DNA of 64,000 nucleotides from an uncultured Thermoguttaceae bacterium (GTDB lineage: Bacteria; Planctomycetota; Planctomycetia; Pirellulales; Thermoguttaceae), in assembly GCA_938084835.1 (NCBI GenBank), contig CALKER010000006.1, positions 558,001 through 622,000 of the forward strand, written 5' to 3'. Under the pieces are notes generated by a model that worked only from the letters and a program-made list of their open reading frames with translations, was not told the origin of the DNA and did not search any database. Below are positions 54,527 through 63,639 of this stretch, piece after piece. The translations under genes and the position numbers were made by a program. How positions within the stretch are numbered: position 1 is the first letter of the stretch; each line of letters starts with the position of its first letter.

Positions 54527-54809
54527 CGACTTTGCACACCGAGCAGTGATGACTCGTCCAACCACCGGATTTTTTCTTTATCGTTCGGCCTCGGCGTGCA
54601 GATTGCGCTGTCATTCGACTTTCATTCCTCTCTTGCTGGGGAATTTAGCCGGTCAACCTGGGGAATTTACCTGGGGTATGACGGATCTTAGGAGTTAGGC
54701 CCCGGGCCGTTGTTTGGCTAACCCGGTTGGGCGCAGCGTCGTAAGAGAGACTACCACGGACGTGCTCCAATAGTGACCTTCCCCGTTTGTTAACCGATCA
54801 TTCCCCGCG

Positions 54810-56621
54810 TTATGGGGGTTCGGAGCTTGGCTCGCCAGCCGAGTTAAAATCTGCGAACTGCGAGCGGAGAAATTCTTGCTGAAAGACAGCTCTCCCAGGT
54901 CGTAAGGCGATGTGGTCCCAGGGCAAGGGGCGCTCGAGCGGATAGGGCTCGTGAAGAAGGAGTTCGACATCGATCGCAAAGCGGCGGCAACCGTCCCACC
55001 AGAGTTCCGGCCGAAAATGCTCCGTCCACGAATCGAGGCGAGCCCCCTGACGCCAAACCCACTCGATAACGGCTCCCAAACGCCGGTCACCCCGAGAGAG
55101 AAGCCCTTCCAACAAACTTGCCTCCAGGTCGTGATATTTGAGCTGGACTGATGGCTTCCTCCTTCGCTCAACAAGGTGCTTGTGCGCGATCGCAAGATAT
55201 TCCCGTCGCGCCATTCCCAGCCATTGAAAAGGAGTGTGCGGTTTGGGGACCAGGTTAGAAACATTGGCTACCACAGTTGCCGGTTTACCCGCCACCAGTT
55301 TGCGGAGTCGGGAAAGTTTTTCTGCCAACTCGACGATGCCGTCGAGGTCATCGATTGTCTCGCCGGGCAACCCGCACATGAAGTAAAGTTTAATGCGGTC
55401 GAAACCGCGTTCAAAAGCACGGCGGCACCCGGCAATGAGGTCTTCGTTTGTGATCTGTTTGCCAATGCGGGCACGCATGGAGTCGCGGGCCGCCTCAGGG
55501 GCTAACGTCAAACCGCTGTGGCGATCTGTCTCAAGCAAATCACCGACCAAACGCAGCTGCTCGTTGATCCGAAGACTCGGCACGGAAATACTGATCCTAT
55601 AGGGGGCAAGAGCGGAACTTAGACGATTATAAAGCTCCTCAAAATGTGGGTAGTCGCTGGTAGACAGAGATAGGAGAGAAACTTCGTTGTATCCAGTATT
55701 CCGGTAAGTCTCGAGCACCGCCTTGACGATTGTTTCGACGCGGCGCCAACGAACCGGACGCTTGAATGGACTACTCTGGCAGAAACGGCAGCGCCAAGGG
55801 CAACCTCGCATTATTTCGATGGCAAGGCGATCCTGAACGCATTCTATGTTGGGAACGACCGGTCGCGTGGGAACTGGTATGGCGTCCAGATCGCGCACCA
55901 CCGCGGGATAAATGATTGGCGGAAGCTTCCCGTCCACAGGTTGTGGAGGTAGCGCCCGACCATCCGGTCCAAAGCTAACCTTGTAAGCGCTAGGCACATA
56001 ACACCCTGCGATTTTTGCCCCCAAACGGATGAGTGCCTCTGCGCGATTCATTCCTTGCTCCCGCAGTTGGACCCACTGCCGACACAACTCAGGAAGTACC
56101 TCTTCACCGTCTCCGACGACGAACACATCAATGAAGTCGGCCAAAGGTTCGGGGTTGACCGTGCACGGCCCCCCAGCGATTACAAGCGGATGGTGAAGCT
56201 CCCGCTGGCTTGTGCGAAGAGGGATGCCACCTAAGTCGAGCATGGTAAGCACATTCGTGTAGCATAGCTCATGCTGCAAGCTAAATCCCACCACATCGAA
56301 CTGGTAAAGGGGAGTGAACGTCTCCAGGCTATACAGGGGCAGCCGATACTGCCGCAGAAATTTCTCGAAATCCGGCCAGGGGGTAAAAGCTCGTTCACAA
56401 GCCCAGTCGGGCAAATTGTTGACAACCGAATAAAGTACCTGGAGGCCATGATTGCTCATGCCAATCGAGTACACGTCCGGAAAGGCGAGGCATATTCTTC
56501 CCACAAGATCGCGGGCCGGCTTAATGACTCTGTTCCATTCGCCCCCGATGTATTGACCGGGCTTTTCCACGTGAGGGAGTACCCGACGAATGACAAACTC
56601 TTTCAGCTCCGTGTTCATCAT
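54810..56621 (-). CDS. TIGR03960-type radical SAM protein with B12-binding-like domain
   Basis: A 603-aa radical SAM protein. Residues 30-185 form a cobalamin-binding-like Rossmann domain (GRICLAFPDVYSIGMSNHGL and VIAGGPCTVNPEPLADFIDV). The [4Fe-4S] motif CPWRCRFC has Cys274, Cys278 and Cys281, followed by the SAM barrel (TLAPEAARDSMRARIGK, FMCGLPGETIDDLDG). The C-terminal 150 residues (VQLKYHDLEASLLEGLLSRG) match the TIGR03960 layout. In many genomes this gene has a partner DUF2344 gene, which is absent here. The substrate is unknown. Two tandem ATGs start the frame (56621/56618). Confidence 0.88.
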   Translation of the reverse strand: MMNTELKEFVIRRVLPHVEKPGQYIGGEWNRVIKPARDLVGRICLAFPDVYSIGMSNHGLQVLYSVVNNLPDWACERAFTPWPDFEKFLRQYRLPLYSLETFTPLYQFDVVGFSLQHELCYTNVLTMLDLGGIPLRTSQRELHHPLVIAGGPCTVNPEPLADFIDVFVVGDGEEVLPELCRQWVQLREQGMNRAEALIRLGAKIAGCYVPSAYKVSFGPDGRALPPQPVDGKLPPIIYPAVVRDLDAIPVPTRPVVPNIECVQDRLAIEIMRGCPWRCRFCQSSPFKRPVRWRRVETIVKAVLETYRNTGYNEVSLLSLSTSDYPHFEELYNRLSSALAPYRISISVPSLRINEQLRLVGDLLETDRHSGLTLAPEAARDSMRARIGKQITNEDLIAGCRRAFERGFDRIKLYFMCGLPGETIDDLDGIVELAEKLSRLRKLVAGKPATVVANVSNLVPKPHTPFQWLGMARREYLAIAHKHLVERRRKPSVQLKYHDLEASLLEGLLSRGDRRLGAVIEWVWRQGARLDSWTEHFRPELWWDGCRRFAIDVELLLHEPYPLERPLPWDHIALRPGRAVFQQEFLRSQFADFNSAGEPSSEPP

Positions 56622-57893
56622 TCAAAGACGACCTCTGTTGAATGAACTTTACGGGGTTTGCAAATCACCAAGCTGTACAACTGTGTGGCAAGGTGATAGC
56701 TTGACCAAATAAATCATTTGTTCTATGGCTCAAAAATCCATACCCTGGTTCAGGAGAGGCTTTGAGGTTGAGATGATCAATCTTCCGTAAAACTTTCGAT
56801 CAAGGGGGCCGGACCCTCCGTCATCGGCTTGGTCTGCTCCATCGAGTGTTGCCATGCCCGCAAGTTGTCCTGACCCATGCCCGCACAAGCGACGTCATCC
56901 GGAATTGTATCGAGCACAATTCAAGAAGTCCTAGAAGGACGAGTGTTGTTTTAGGCGCTGGGCGCAAGGGGACCAACCCAATTGCAAAAGAAGCAGTGGT
57001 TGGGCTTTGTACTTTCGTCATCCAAAGCTGCATCAAGCACGAAAAAAGTCACGCTTCCAGGCGAGAAAGTCGGGTGGGGCGGATCGGAGAGAACTTCCGG
57101 GACTGGGACCGTCTCTGGCGTTCGGGGGTCAAGCCGCTCCAACGTACTGCGCGGCTCGTCAACTCGCCCAGAAATGCAAGCCAAATTGTGGAAATCGCGC
57201 CGATTTCGCCCTTGGGGAACAATTTGGAAAGTATGCGCGGTCATTACTGCCGAAAGGTTGGCTGCCTCAGAGACCATTCGGACCGGACGCTTCGGGGAGA
57301 CCTCCTCGCCGTTGAGCGCATCTGGGTGGTTGCGGGATACGGACCGGACGGGTACTTTTACCCTCGCGATTATGGGCTGCGGCCACCCTCATAGGGACCG
57401 GGCGCATAGGGGAGACTTCGTGCCAAGAGGGGAGCTCTCCGGCGATTGCCATCAGGGAAAGGGAAAAGCATGAATGGAGCAAACCAAGGCCCACACAAAA
57501 ATTCCTTAGGCTCTAGAAATGTCTTCACGTTCGCGGAAACATGAGCCGTATGGGAAAGGTATTGGGACGCAACTCCCTGGTCAGCTTTCGTGTCCGCCGA
57601 CTTCCTGGAAGACATCACACCGCTTTGGATTCCTCCTGGTAAATTCGGCTTGACTTAGATTGCGAGTGAAAGCCTGGAACATCCTGCCCAACCTGGCTTG
57701 TGCTAATCGCTTGGCGGCAAACGCCGGAGGTAATTTCCTTCGCCGTTGATATCTTCGGGGCATTGAAAGCCCAATTTCGAGTTGTTAGGTTTGGATAATG
57801 GCTATTGTTGATGCGTCACGGTAGCTTGTCGACTGCGTCTTAGGATATTGATGGAGAGTATTGGTCCGCGGGACGCTAACGAGGGTTGAACTG
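56622..57893. other. 1.27-kb divergent gap
   Basis: No gene supported. An 11-bp word CGGACCGGACG occurs at 57279 and 57340, again 61 bp apart. An inverted pair ATCACC/GGTGAT is at about 56664-56700. No firm promoter. Confidence 0.4.
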
Positions 57894-59141
57894 ATGGGCG
57901 CGAAGGTCCCAGGGGTGATCGCGGCCTTGGGGGGCTTGATGGGGGGGATTGTTGGCCTGGCTGGTGAGGCAGCTGGCCAGCCAGCCCTCTGGTTCCAGAA
58001 GGCTCGAGCCCAAATGGTGGCAGAGGCCATCGTGGGAGCCGGCATCAAAAACCCCCGTGTCATCGAAGCGATGAAGAAGACTCCCCGCCACGAGTTTGTC
58101 CCTCCGGAGCAACGGCACCTAGCTTATTACGATATGGCATTGCCGATTGGGTATGGACAAACCATTTCGCCGCCTTTTGTCGTGGCGTTCATGACGGAGG
58201 CTTTGGATCCGCAGCCCCATGATCGTGTGTTGGAGATTGGCACAGGTAGCGGGTACCAGGCGGCGGTTTTAAGCCCGTTGGTTAAGGAGGTTTACACCAT
58301 AGAGATCGTGGAACCTCTTGCCCGACGAGCCGCTGAAACCTTGGCCCGCTTAGGCTATCGCAACGTTTTTGTCAAAGCTGGCGACGGTTACCAAGGTTGG
58401 CCGGAGAAGGCCCCTTTCGACAAGATCATCGTTACTTGCTCGCCGGAGAACGTGCCGCAACCGCTCGTGGACCAGTTGGCGGAGGGCGGGCGAATGGTCA
58501 TTCCGGTGGGGGAGCGGTATCAGCAGACTCTTTATTTGTTTCGGAAGAAGGGGGGCAAACTAGATCGCGAGGCTTTACTTCCGGCGCTTTTCGTTCCCAT
58601 GACGGGCCAAGCTGAAGAGGAGCGTCAGATAAAGCCGGATCCGACTCGACCGGCCCTTGCCAATGGCGATTTCGAGGAGATGCTGGAAGGTTCTAATCAG
58701 CTGGCCGGGTGGCACTATCAGCGGCAGTTGGAAGTTGTCTGTGATAATGCGCCAAGCGGAGAGGTATATGTGCGGTTTTTTAATGAGCAGCCTGGCCGGG
58801 TCTCGCAGGCTCTTCAAGGGTTCGGCATTGACGGCCGACATGTCCGTCGCCTCCGCTTAGAAGTACTGGTAAAAGGGGAGAATCTTCGGGTGGGGCGTAC
58901 GGCTCAGGAGCGGCCGGGTATCGTGATTATCTTTTACGGGGAAAATCGAGAGGAGGTGGGCTCAGCATTTTTTGGACCTTTTCTGGGAAGTTTTGACTGG
59001 ACCAAGCGGAGCACGATATTGCCCGTGCCAGTTCAGGCTCGGGAAGCTATTCTCCGGCTTGGACTTTTAGGAGGAACCGGAGTCCTTTCAGTCGATGACC
59101 TTCGCCTGGAACCGGTGCATATGCCTCCTGGAGGAAGGTAA
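57894..59141 (+). CDS. Exported protein-L-isoaspartate O-methyltransferase with C-terminal beta domain
   Basis: PIMT repairs isoaspartyl damage using S-adenosylmethionine. The PIMT domain (about 30-245) has GQTIS (88-92), the SAM motif LEIGTGSGYQAA (113-124) and later DKIIVTCSPENVP. The N-terminus (1-28) is hydrophobic, IAALGGLMGGIVGLAGEAAG, and looks like a signal peptide or membrane anchor, unusual because SAM is cytosolic. Residues about 255-415 are a jelly-roll-like domain beginning NGDFEEMLEGSNQLAGWHY, as in CBM4/9 domains. The ATG at 57894 (GAGGG upstream) is chosen. A TTG at 57861 is possible. Confidence 0.85.
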   Translation: MGAKVPGVIAALGGLMGGIVGLAGEAAGQPALWFQKARAQMVAEAIVGAGIKNPRVIEAMKKTPRHEFVPPEQRHLAYYDMALPIGYGQTISPPFVVAFMTEALDPQPHDRVLEIGTGSGYQAAVLSPLVKEVYTIEIVEPLARRAAETLARLGYRNVFVKAGDGYQGWPEKAPFDKIIVTCSPENVPQPLVDQLAEGGRMVIPVGERYQQTLYLFRKKGGKLDREALLPALFVPMTGQAEEERQIKPDPTRPALANGDFEEMLEGSNQLAGWHYQRQLEVVCDNAPSGEVYVRFFNEQPGRVSQALQGFGIDGRHVRRLRLEVLVKGENLRVGRTAQERPGIVIIFYGENREEVGSAFFGPFLGSFDWTKRSTILPVPVQAREAILRLGLLGGTGVLSVDDLRLEPVHMPPGGR

Positions 59142-59475
59142 TCATTCCCCGGGGTAGTGGCATGGCAGTGCGGCACGAGACGAAAGGCTTGTCTCTAATT
59201 GGGGAAGGCCCGGTGTGGTATGCCCAGGGCGACAGGGGACGGTCATTGGCTCCGAGGTCGATTGGGTGTGCAGAACCGGGGGCTAGCTCCTTGCTGGCGC
59301 GGGGGCATGCGATCAACAGCGACGCGTTCATCCTCGGCGGATGCTAGCTCCTTGCTGGCGCGGGGGCATGTCTTTGGCTCGGAAAGGGACAAAGTTTTCC
59401 GAATGGACCGGTTGGTACTAACTCGCGGTATGGGATTCGGTCAGGCAAAGAACATTTTTTGCATCACCTTGTGAG
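59142..59475. other. Gap holding a perfect 28-bp direct repeat
   Basis: Between PIMT and the protease genes. The two 28-bp repeats at 59282 and 59343 are described separately. No promoter with good boxes was found. Confidence 0.5.
59282..59370 (+). CRISPR. CRISPR-like mini-array: two 28-bp repeats, one 33-bp spacer
   Basis: The 28-bp unit starting GCTAGCTCCTTGCTGGCG occurs identically at 59282-59309 and 59343-59370, separated by a 33-bp non-repeated segment (59310-59342). The core GCTGGCGCGGGG equals the core of the reverse complement of the E. coli type I-E repeat. As RNA, CCUUGC and GCGGGG can pair (two G-U pairs) around UGGC, the I-E-like hairpin. Flanking bases differ outside the unit. 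No cas genes are in the window, and a third copy is not visible at 61-bp steps. A simple duplication is the alternative. Confidence 0.4.
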
Positions 59476-60333
59476 ATGCCGGGGTTTCTAGCCATGGACA
59501 TCACTCAGATCTTTTGGGTTTTCCTGATCCTTGCCCTTCTACAGCCTTTGGTTCAGCAAAAAATGTTGGAAGCGGCTCGGGTGCGCTTAATCCGGCGGAT
59601 TGAACGGATGCGGGGTCACCGGGTCATCGTGCTTATTCACCGTCAGGAGACGATGAGCCTGCTCGGTTTCCCAGTAATGCGGTATATCGATATCGAGGAT
59701 GCCGAAGAGGTCATCCGCGCGATTCATCTAACCGATCCGGATATGCCGGTGGACTTAGTGCTGCACACCCCTGGAGGATTGGTTTTAGCGAGCTTGCAAA
59801 TAGCGCGGGCGCTTAAGGCTCATCGTGGCAAAGTGACCGTGTTTGTGCCCCATTACGCCATGTCCGGGGGAACATTAATCGCTTTGGCGGCCGATGAAAT
59901 CGTGATGGACCCCCATGCGGTGCTCGGCCCCGTGGATCCGCAGCTGGGGGATGTGCCAGCTGCCTCGTTAGTGCGAGTTGTTCAGCACAAGGACATCAAC
60001 AGGGTGGACGATCGCACAATTATTTTGGCTGACGTTGCTCAAAAGGCTTTGGCTCAGCTTCGGCAGGAAGTCCTCGAATTACTGCCGGAAAGCATGCCTC
60101 GGGACAAAGCTGAAGCTTTGGCGGACAAGCTGACCCAAGGAACGTGGACGCATGACCACCCGATCAGCTTTCGCGAGGCTCAGGAGCTCGGTTTACCAGT
60201 TCGCGCAGAGATGCCGCGCGAATTCTACCAGCTCATGGAGTTATTTCCACAACCCGTGCGGCGTCAAACGGCTGTGCAGTATATACCGCTACCGTACGGC
60301 CCACATACGCCCAGTCGCGGAGAAGGGCGATAA
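59476..60333 (+). CDS. SDH-family Clp-fold membrane serine protease
   Basis: A membrane-anchored protease of the ClpP/crotonase fold, in the Ser-Asp-His family related to SppA. One N-terminal helix (8-28) is followed by the protease fold: VDLVLHTPGG (92-101), the nucleophile HYAMSGGT (Ser130), and AADEIVMDPHAVLGPVDPQ (Asp145 and His147 candidates). The tail (250-285) is Pro-rich. The 285-aa length is typical. Two ATGs (59476, 59494) are possible and neither has a strong ribosome site. The substrate is unknown. Confidence 0.88.
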   Translation: MPGFLAMDITQIFWVFLILALLQPLVQQKMLEAARVRLIRRIERMRGHRVIVLIHRQETMSLLGFPVMRYIDIEDAEEVIRAIHLTDPDMPVDLVLHTPGGLVLASLQIARALKAHRGKVTVFVPHYAMSGGTLIALAADEIVMDPHAVLGPVDPQLGDVPAASLVRVVQHKDINRVDDRTIILADVAQKALAQLRQEVLELLPESMPRDKAEALADKLTQGTWTHDHPISFREAQELGLPVRAEMPREFYQLMELFPQPVRRQTAVQYIPLPYGPHTPSRGEGR

Positions 60334-60576
60334 AAGGGGTTTCGTTGCAAAAAGCCTCGCAATTGGATGCGGCAAGTTCCGCAGCTTAAAGCAGCCGATG
60401 CTCCCTACGATGGAAGCCGATTTGCCGCTTACCGGGCGAAAGCGTAAAGGAAGATTCTTAGGTCATAGGGTGGCGCATTTCGGAGATGCGGGGAGCCGTG
60501 CGGTGGCATTTGCCGAAGCAGCGCGTAAACTCCTTCGTTGGGGTGGGTCGCTGGGACCACAAAAGTTTGGGCCTAC

Positions 60577-61722
60577 TTACGTTACATCTTGCGAGCCGAC
60601 GCCGTGAAGGCAAAGTTCCCTTTTTTTGATTCGGCCATGGATGTGGACGTCTGCTCCCGCTCTCTCGATGGTGACGTTTTCCAGGTGCCAGGCTTTTTCT
60701 GGGAGGTCCACGCCCATGCCCGCTATCGCACTTGGGGCATCGCAACCGCCAAATACTTTGGGAGCCACAAACACATGGACTTCGTCCACCTCGCCCACCG
60801 TAAAAAACGAAGCAAAGACCTCCGCTCCGCCTTCCACCAGGATGTAGGTCATTTGCCGTCGTCCCAGTTCCTCCAGTAAAGCCTGCAGGCGCTCCTTTTG
60901 GTCTGGCTGAGGAAACCGCAGGACCTCGCATCCGACCTCTGTAAGCTTTCGGATCCTTTCCTGCGTTGCGTGGGGCCCGGCCACCACAAGGACGGGGCCC
61001 TCCTTTACCGTGCAGACAAGCCGGGAATCTACCGGCAGGCGAGCTGTGCTGTCGAGCACAATCCGGCAGGGGAGACGGGGGCCGGGTGGGTTAGGCAATA
61101 GGAGTGGGTCATCAATTAGCGCCGTTCTTATCCCCACGAGAATACCGTCCACTTGTCCGCGCAAACTGTGCACCACCTGCCGTGATTCCTCCGAGCTTAT
61201 CCACCTGCTTTTGCCCGAAACGGTGGCAATTTTTCCGTCTAAGGTCATGGCCCACTTCAGGATTATCCAAGGGCGTTTACGACCGATAAGCTTCAGGTAG
61301 GGAGCAAGGAGTACCTCGGCTTCCTCAGCCAGGACACCATAGGTGATCTCGATGCCGGCTTCTTGCAACTCCTTGAGGCCTTTTCCTGCCACGCGGGGAA
61401 AAGGGTCTTCCAAGGCCACCACCACCCTACGAATACCGGCAGCAATAATGGCCCGGGTGCATGGAGGTGTCTTCCCGAAGTGACAACAGGGTTCCAGGGT
61501 AACGTAAAGTGTGGCCCCCTTGGCCCGAGGACCGGCCATTTGCAGGGCCTCCACCTCCGCGTGGGGACCACCATACCGGCGGTGCCATCCCTCCGCGATG
61601 ACTTCTGCCCCGCGGGCAATCACGCAGCCGACCATTGGGTTAGGTTCCACGCGTCCCCGGCCACGGGCGGCAAGCTCCAAAGCCCGCCGCATGTGCCAGC
61701 GATCTAATTCGGAAAGATCCAT
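60577..61722 (-). CDS. ribD: Bifunctional riboflavin deaminase/reductase RibD
   Basis: It catalyses deamination and side-chain reduction of the pyrimidine intermediate in riboflavin synthesis. The N-terminal deaminase domain (5-145) has the zinc site HAEVE (54-58) and PCCHFGKTPPC (78-88), with His54, Cys79 and Cys88. The reductase domain (150-370) has LKWAMTLDGKIATVSGKSRWIS and DGILVGIRTALIDDP, then TYILVEGGAEVF. The 381-aa length is standard. The ATG has AAGGG upstream. No other rib genes or FMN riboswitch lie nearby. It converges with the protease gene. Confidence 0.95.
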   Translation of the reverse strand: MDLSELDRWHMRRALELAARGRGRVEPNPMVGCVIARGAEVIAEGWHRRYGGPHAEVEALQMAGPRAKGATLYVTLEPCCHFGKTPPCTRAIIAAGIRRVVVALEDPFPRVAGKGLKELQEAGIEITYGVLAEEAEVLLAPYLKLIGRKRPWIILKWAMTLDGKIATVSGKSRWISSEESRQVVHSLRGQVDGILVGIRTALIDDPLLLPNPPGPRLPCRIVLDSTARLPVDSRLVCTVKEGPVLVVAGPHATQERIRKLTEVGCEVLRFPQPDQKERLQALLEELGRRQMTYILVEGGAEVFASFFTVGEVDEVHVFVAPKVFGGCDAPSAIAGMGVDLPEKAWHLENVTIERAGADVHIHGRIKKRELCLHGVGSQDVT

Positions 61723-63000
61723 GCGGAGCTACCCTTAGCGAAATTTGTAAAGGTTAAAAAACCGGGCGTCTTTACGGTTCCCAAGGGAGTTAAGCCGGCT
61801 ACACCAATTCAGTAGCGCAGGATAGGTTTGCATACCCTTTTGCGGAGATCTAAAAGGCGTTCTGCCGACTTTTTTGGCCGTATTGTACGACATATTCGAA
61901 GCTTACTTTCTTTCTCACTTATACCATGAGGCACCGAATGAAACTTGCCACTCCGTAATAAATCGCAGGGCGGATTGACCCCCTCGGCCAGGGTGACTTG
62001 GGGCTCCAGGGCCCGGCTGAGCGCGGGCGTAATTTCCTCGAGGCACATTCTGATGGATGAGGCACTTTCTGCCGCAGCCATAGTCTTAGTACTCAGCTTT
62101 GTGGCCCCGAACTTTGGGTTTGGAACCGGCCCGAAAGATTTGGGCCTGTCGTCGAAGGTTTTTTTCAAGTCAGCCGTTGGTGAGAACCCAAAATCTGTGT
62201 TGCAAAATGCAACACCCAATTCATCGGGTAAGTCTCTGCCGCGGTCCAACCCACCCGGCTCGTTTCTCAATAAGCCGACTTTTGACTTTTCTAATAATTC
62301 TAATAAGTTACTTCGCCACCACATGGGCGATATGACGTAAACATTCTTTAATCATAGACTTACGTTTTTTACAGCCCTTATCTGACAGAATTAGAACTCC
62401 CTTCGAATTAAGTTTTGGCATGGTATATGCAATCGAATCTCGAGGAGTGAGGAGTAGGCAGGCCCGGCGGGCGGAAAGGGTTAGGCCGACACTTTAGGCC
62501 TGACCTATCCGCCCCATCCAGGGGGGTGAAGTAGAGGTTGTGTTGGCCCCTCGTCCGTTCTGTTGCCTCCTGGTTTGGCCTGGATGATCGCTCCACTAAA
62601 AGAGTGGATTTTCAATAGACGACTGGCCCGCGAGGGTCTCTGGGATTTGGGGCCGGCAGGTGACTTGCCCACACCTGCCGGATGTCACCGCGGGGTGACA
62701 CCCAGAGACCCTGTGTTTTTGATACTACAAAGATTAACCAGCAGTTATCCCTAGTATTGTCAATGTAATGAAGTAACCGCGACAGAAAACCAAGCGCCCG
62801 AGGTGCAAACTTTTTCTCCCAGCGAGGTGTTGCTAAGCCCGCTGTGCCTCTCCGGGGCCTTCTCTCCTCCCATTCTTCCAGCACTCACTTGATCCGCAAC
62901 CTAAATTTGACTAACCGGCCCGGACGGGGACTTAGCTCCCAAGCCAGCTTGTTACACGCGAGTATTCTCCCGAGTCCTTCGCGGCGGTAAGGGGCGCCAC
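61723..63000. other. 1.28-kb gap with a structured RNA-like element
   Basis: Two hairpin/T-run elements sit at 62592-62612 and 62634-62720 (separate entry). Frames at 61809-62340 on either strand lack start signals and family likeness. Confidence 0.5.
62592..62720 (+). ncRNA. Candidate small RNA: hairpin plus three-way junction with T-run
   Basis: First, TCCACT/AGTGGA (62592-62608, loop AAAAG) is followed by TTTT. Then a closing 11-bp stem, GGGTCTCTGGG (62634-62644) with CCCAGAGACCC (62701-62711), encloses two perfect helices: CCGGCAGGTG/CACCTGCCGG (62653-62662 with 62672-62681) and TGTCACC/GGTGACA (62683-62689 with 62694-62700). TTTTT (62716-62720) follows. This is three helices and 28 base pairs without a mismatch. 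The T-run sits on the plus-strand 3' side only, so plus is the likely orientation. No known family recognised. Confidence 0.45.
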
Positions 63001-63639
63001 ATGCCGGCCACCAAAACTCCGGAAAAAGCCAAGTCTTCCGATAACGGCGAATTAACCGCACCAGGCAGCGAAAATCCCGCATCGATTTCGCGCCCGTCGG
63101 AAACATTGCGCCGGGTGAGATCTGCCTTAGTCCTTCTATCCGTATTTTTGGGGGGACAAATTTGCGGTATCATCGTGACGGCCGTTGCTTTTCACCCTTA
63201 TTCCCGGCAGCAGCTAAGAACTCATGTTAGCTTAGGTCGTTATCGTTTTATTGCGCCGCCCGAGGATCCTGGGCAGCTCCGCGCTTGCGAGTTTGAGCTC
63301 ACAGTGGTGCTTCACCCCGAGAAGCTTCAGCAGGTGGCAGTACGATTTGAGAGGGAAGCCACACGATTTCGTCAGGCCGTGGAAGAGTTGCTTCGGCAAG
63401 CCCGATCGACCGATTTCGCCGATCCAAGCCTTCGCCACTTGAAGCGATTCATCACCGCAAAATTAAACGAATTGCTCGGTGTTAACGCGGTGACGGAGGC
63501 GTTCATCACAGATTTTCGTCCGGACTGGGGTCGGCTAACAGAAGAGCATCCGCAATCGTCTCCGCCAGAACCGCTGGGCTTTCCGCCGCGGGCTACTTTA
63601 CAGTTGCCCGAGGGGCTAAGGGCCATCACTTCCCCCTAG
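63001..63639 (+). CDS. Membrane protein with FliL-like domain
   Basis: A 212-aa protein with one membrane helix (about 41-63) and an extracytoplasmic domain. The domain has EFELTVVLHPEKLQQVAVRF, then RFRQAVEELLRQARSTDFAD and LKRFITAKLNELLGV...ITDF, which resemble FliL's core (a beta strand, a helix pair and a closing TDF). The N-terminal 40 residues are Pro/Ser/charged. FliL supports the flagellar motor, but no flagellar gene is in the window, and FliL-like proteins without flagella are known in planctomycetes. The assignment is by pattern only. The start is an ATG without a clear ribosome site. Confidence 0.6.
   Translation: MPATKTPEKAKSSDNGELTAPGSENPASISRPSETLRRVRSALVLLSVFLGGQICGIIVTAVAFHPYSRQQLRTHVSLGRYRFIAPPEDPGQLRACEFELTVVLHPEKLQQVAVRFEREATRFRQAVEELLRQARSTDFADPSLRHLKRFITAKLNELLGVNAVTEAFITDFRPDWGRLTEEHPQSSPPEPLGFPPRATLQLPEGLRAITSP

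Noticed and set aside
61809..62340. 171-aa minus and 131-aa plus frames
   Set aside because: Mutual shadows with no ribosome site or recognisable domain. The region is better described as a gap.
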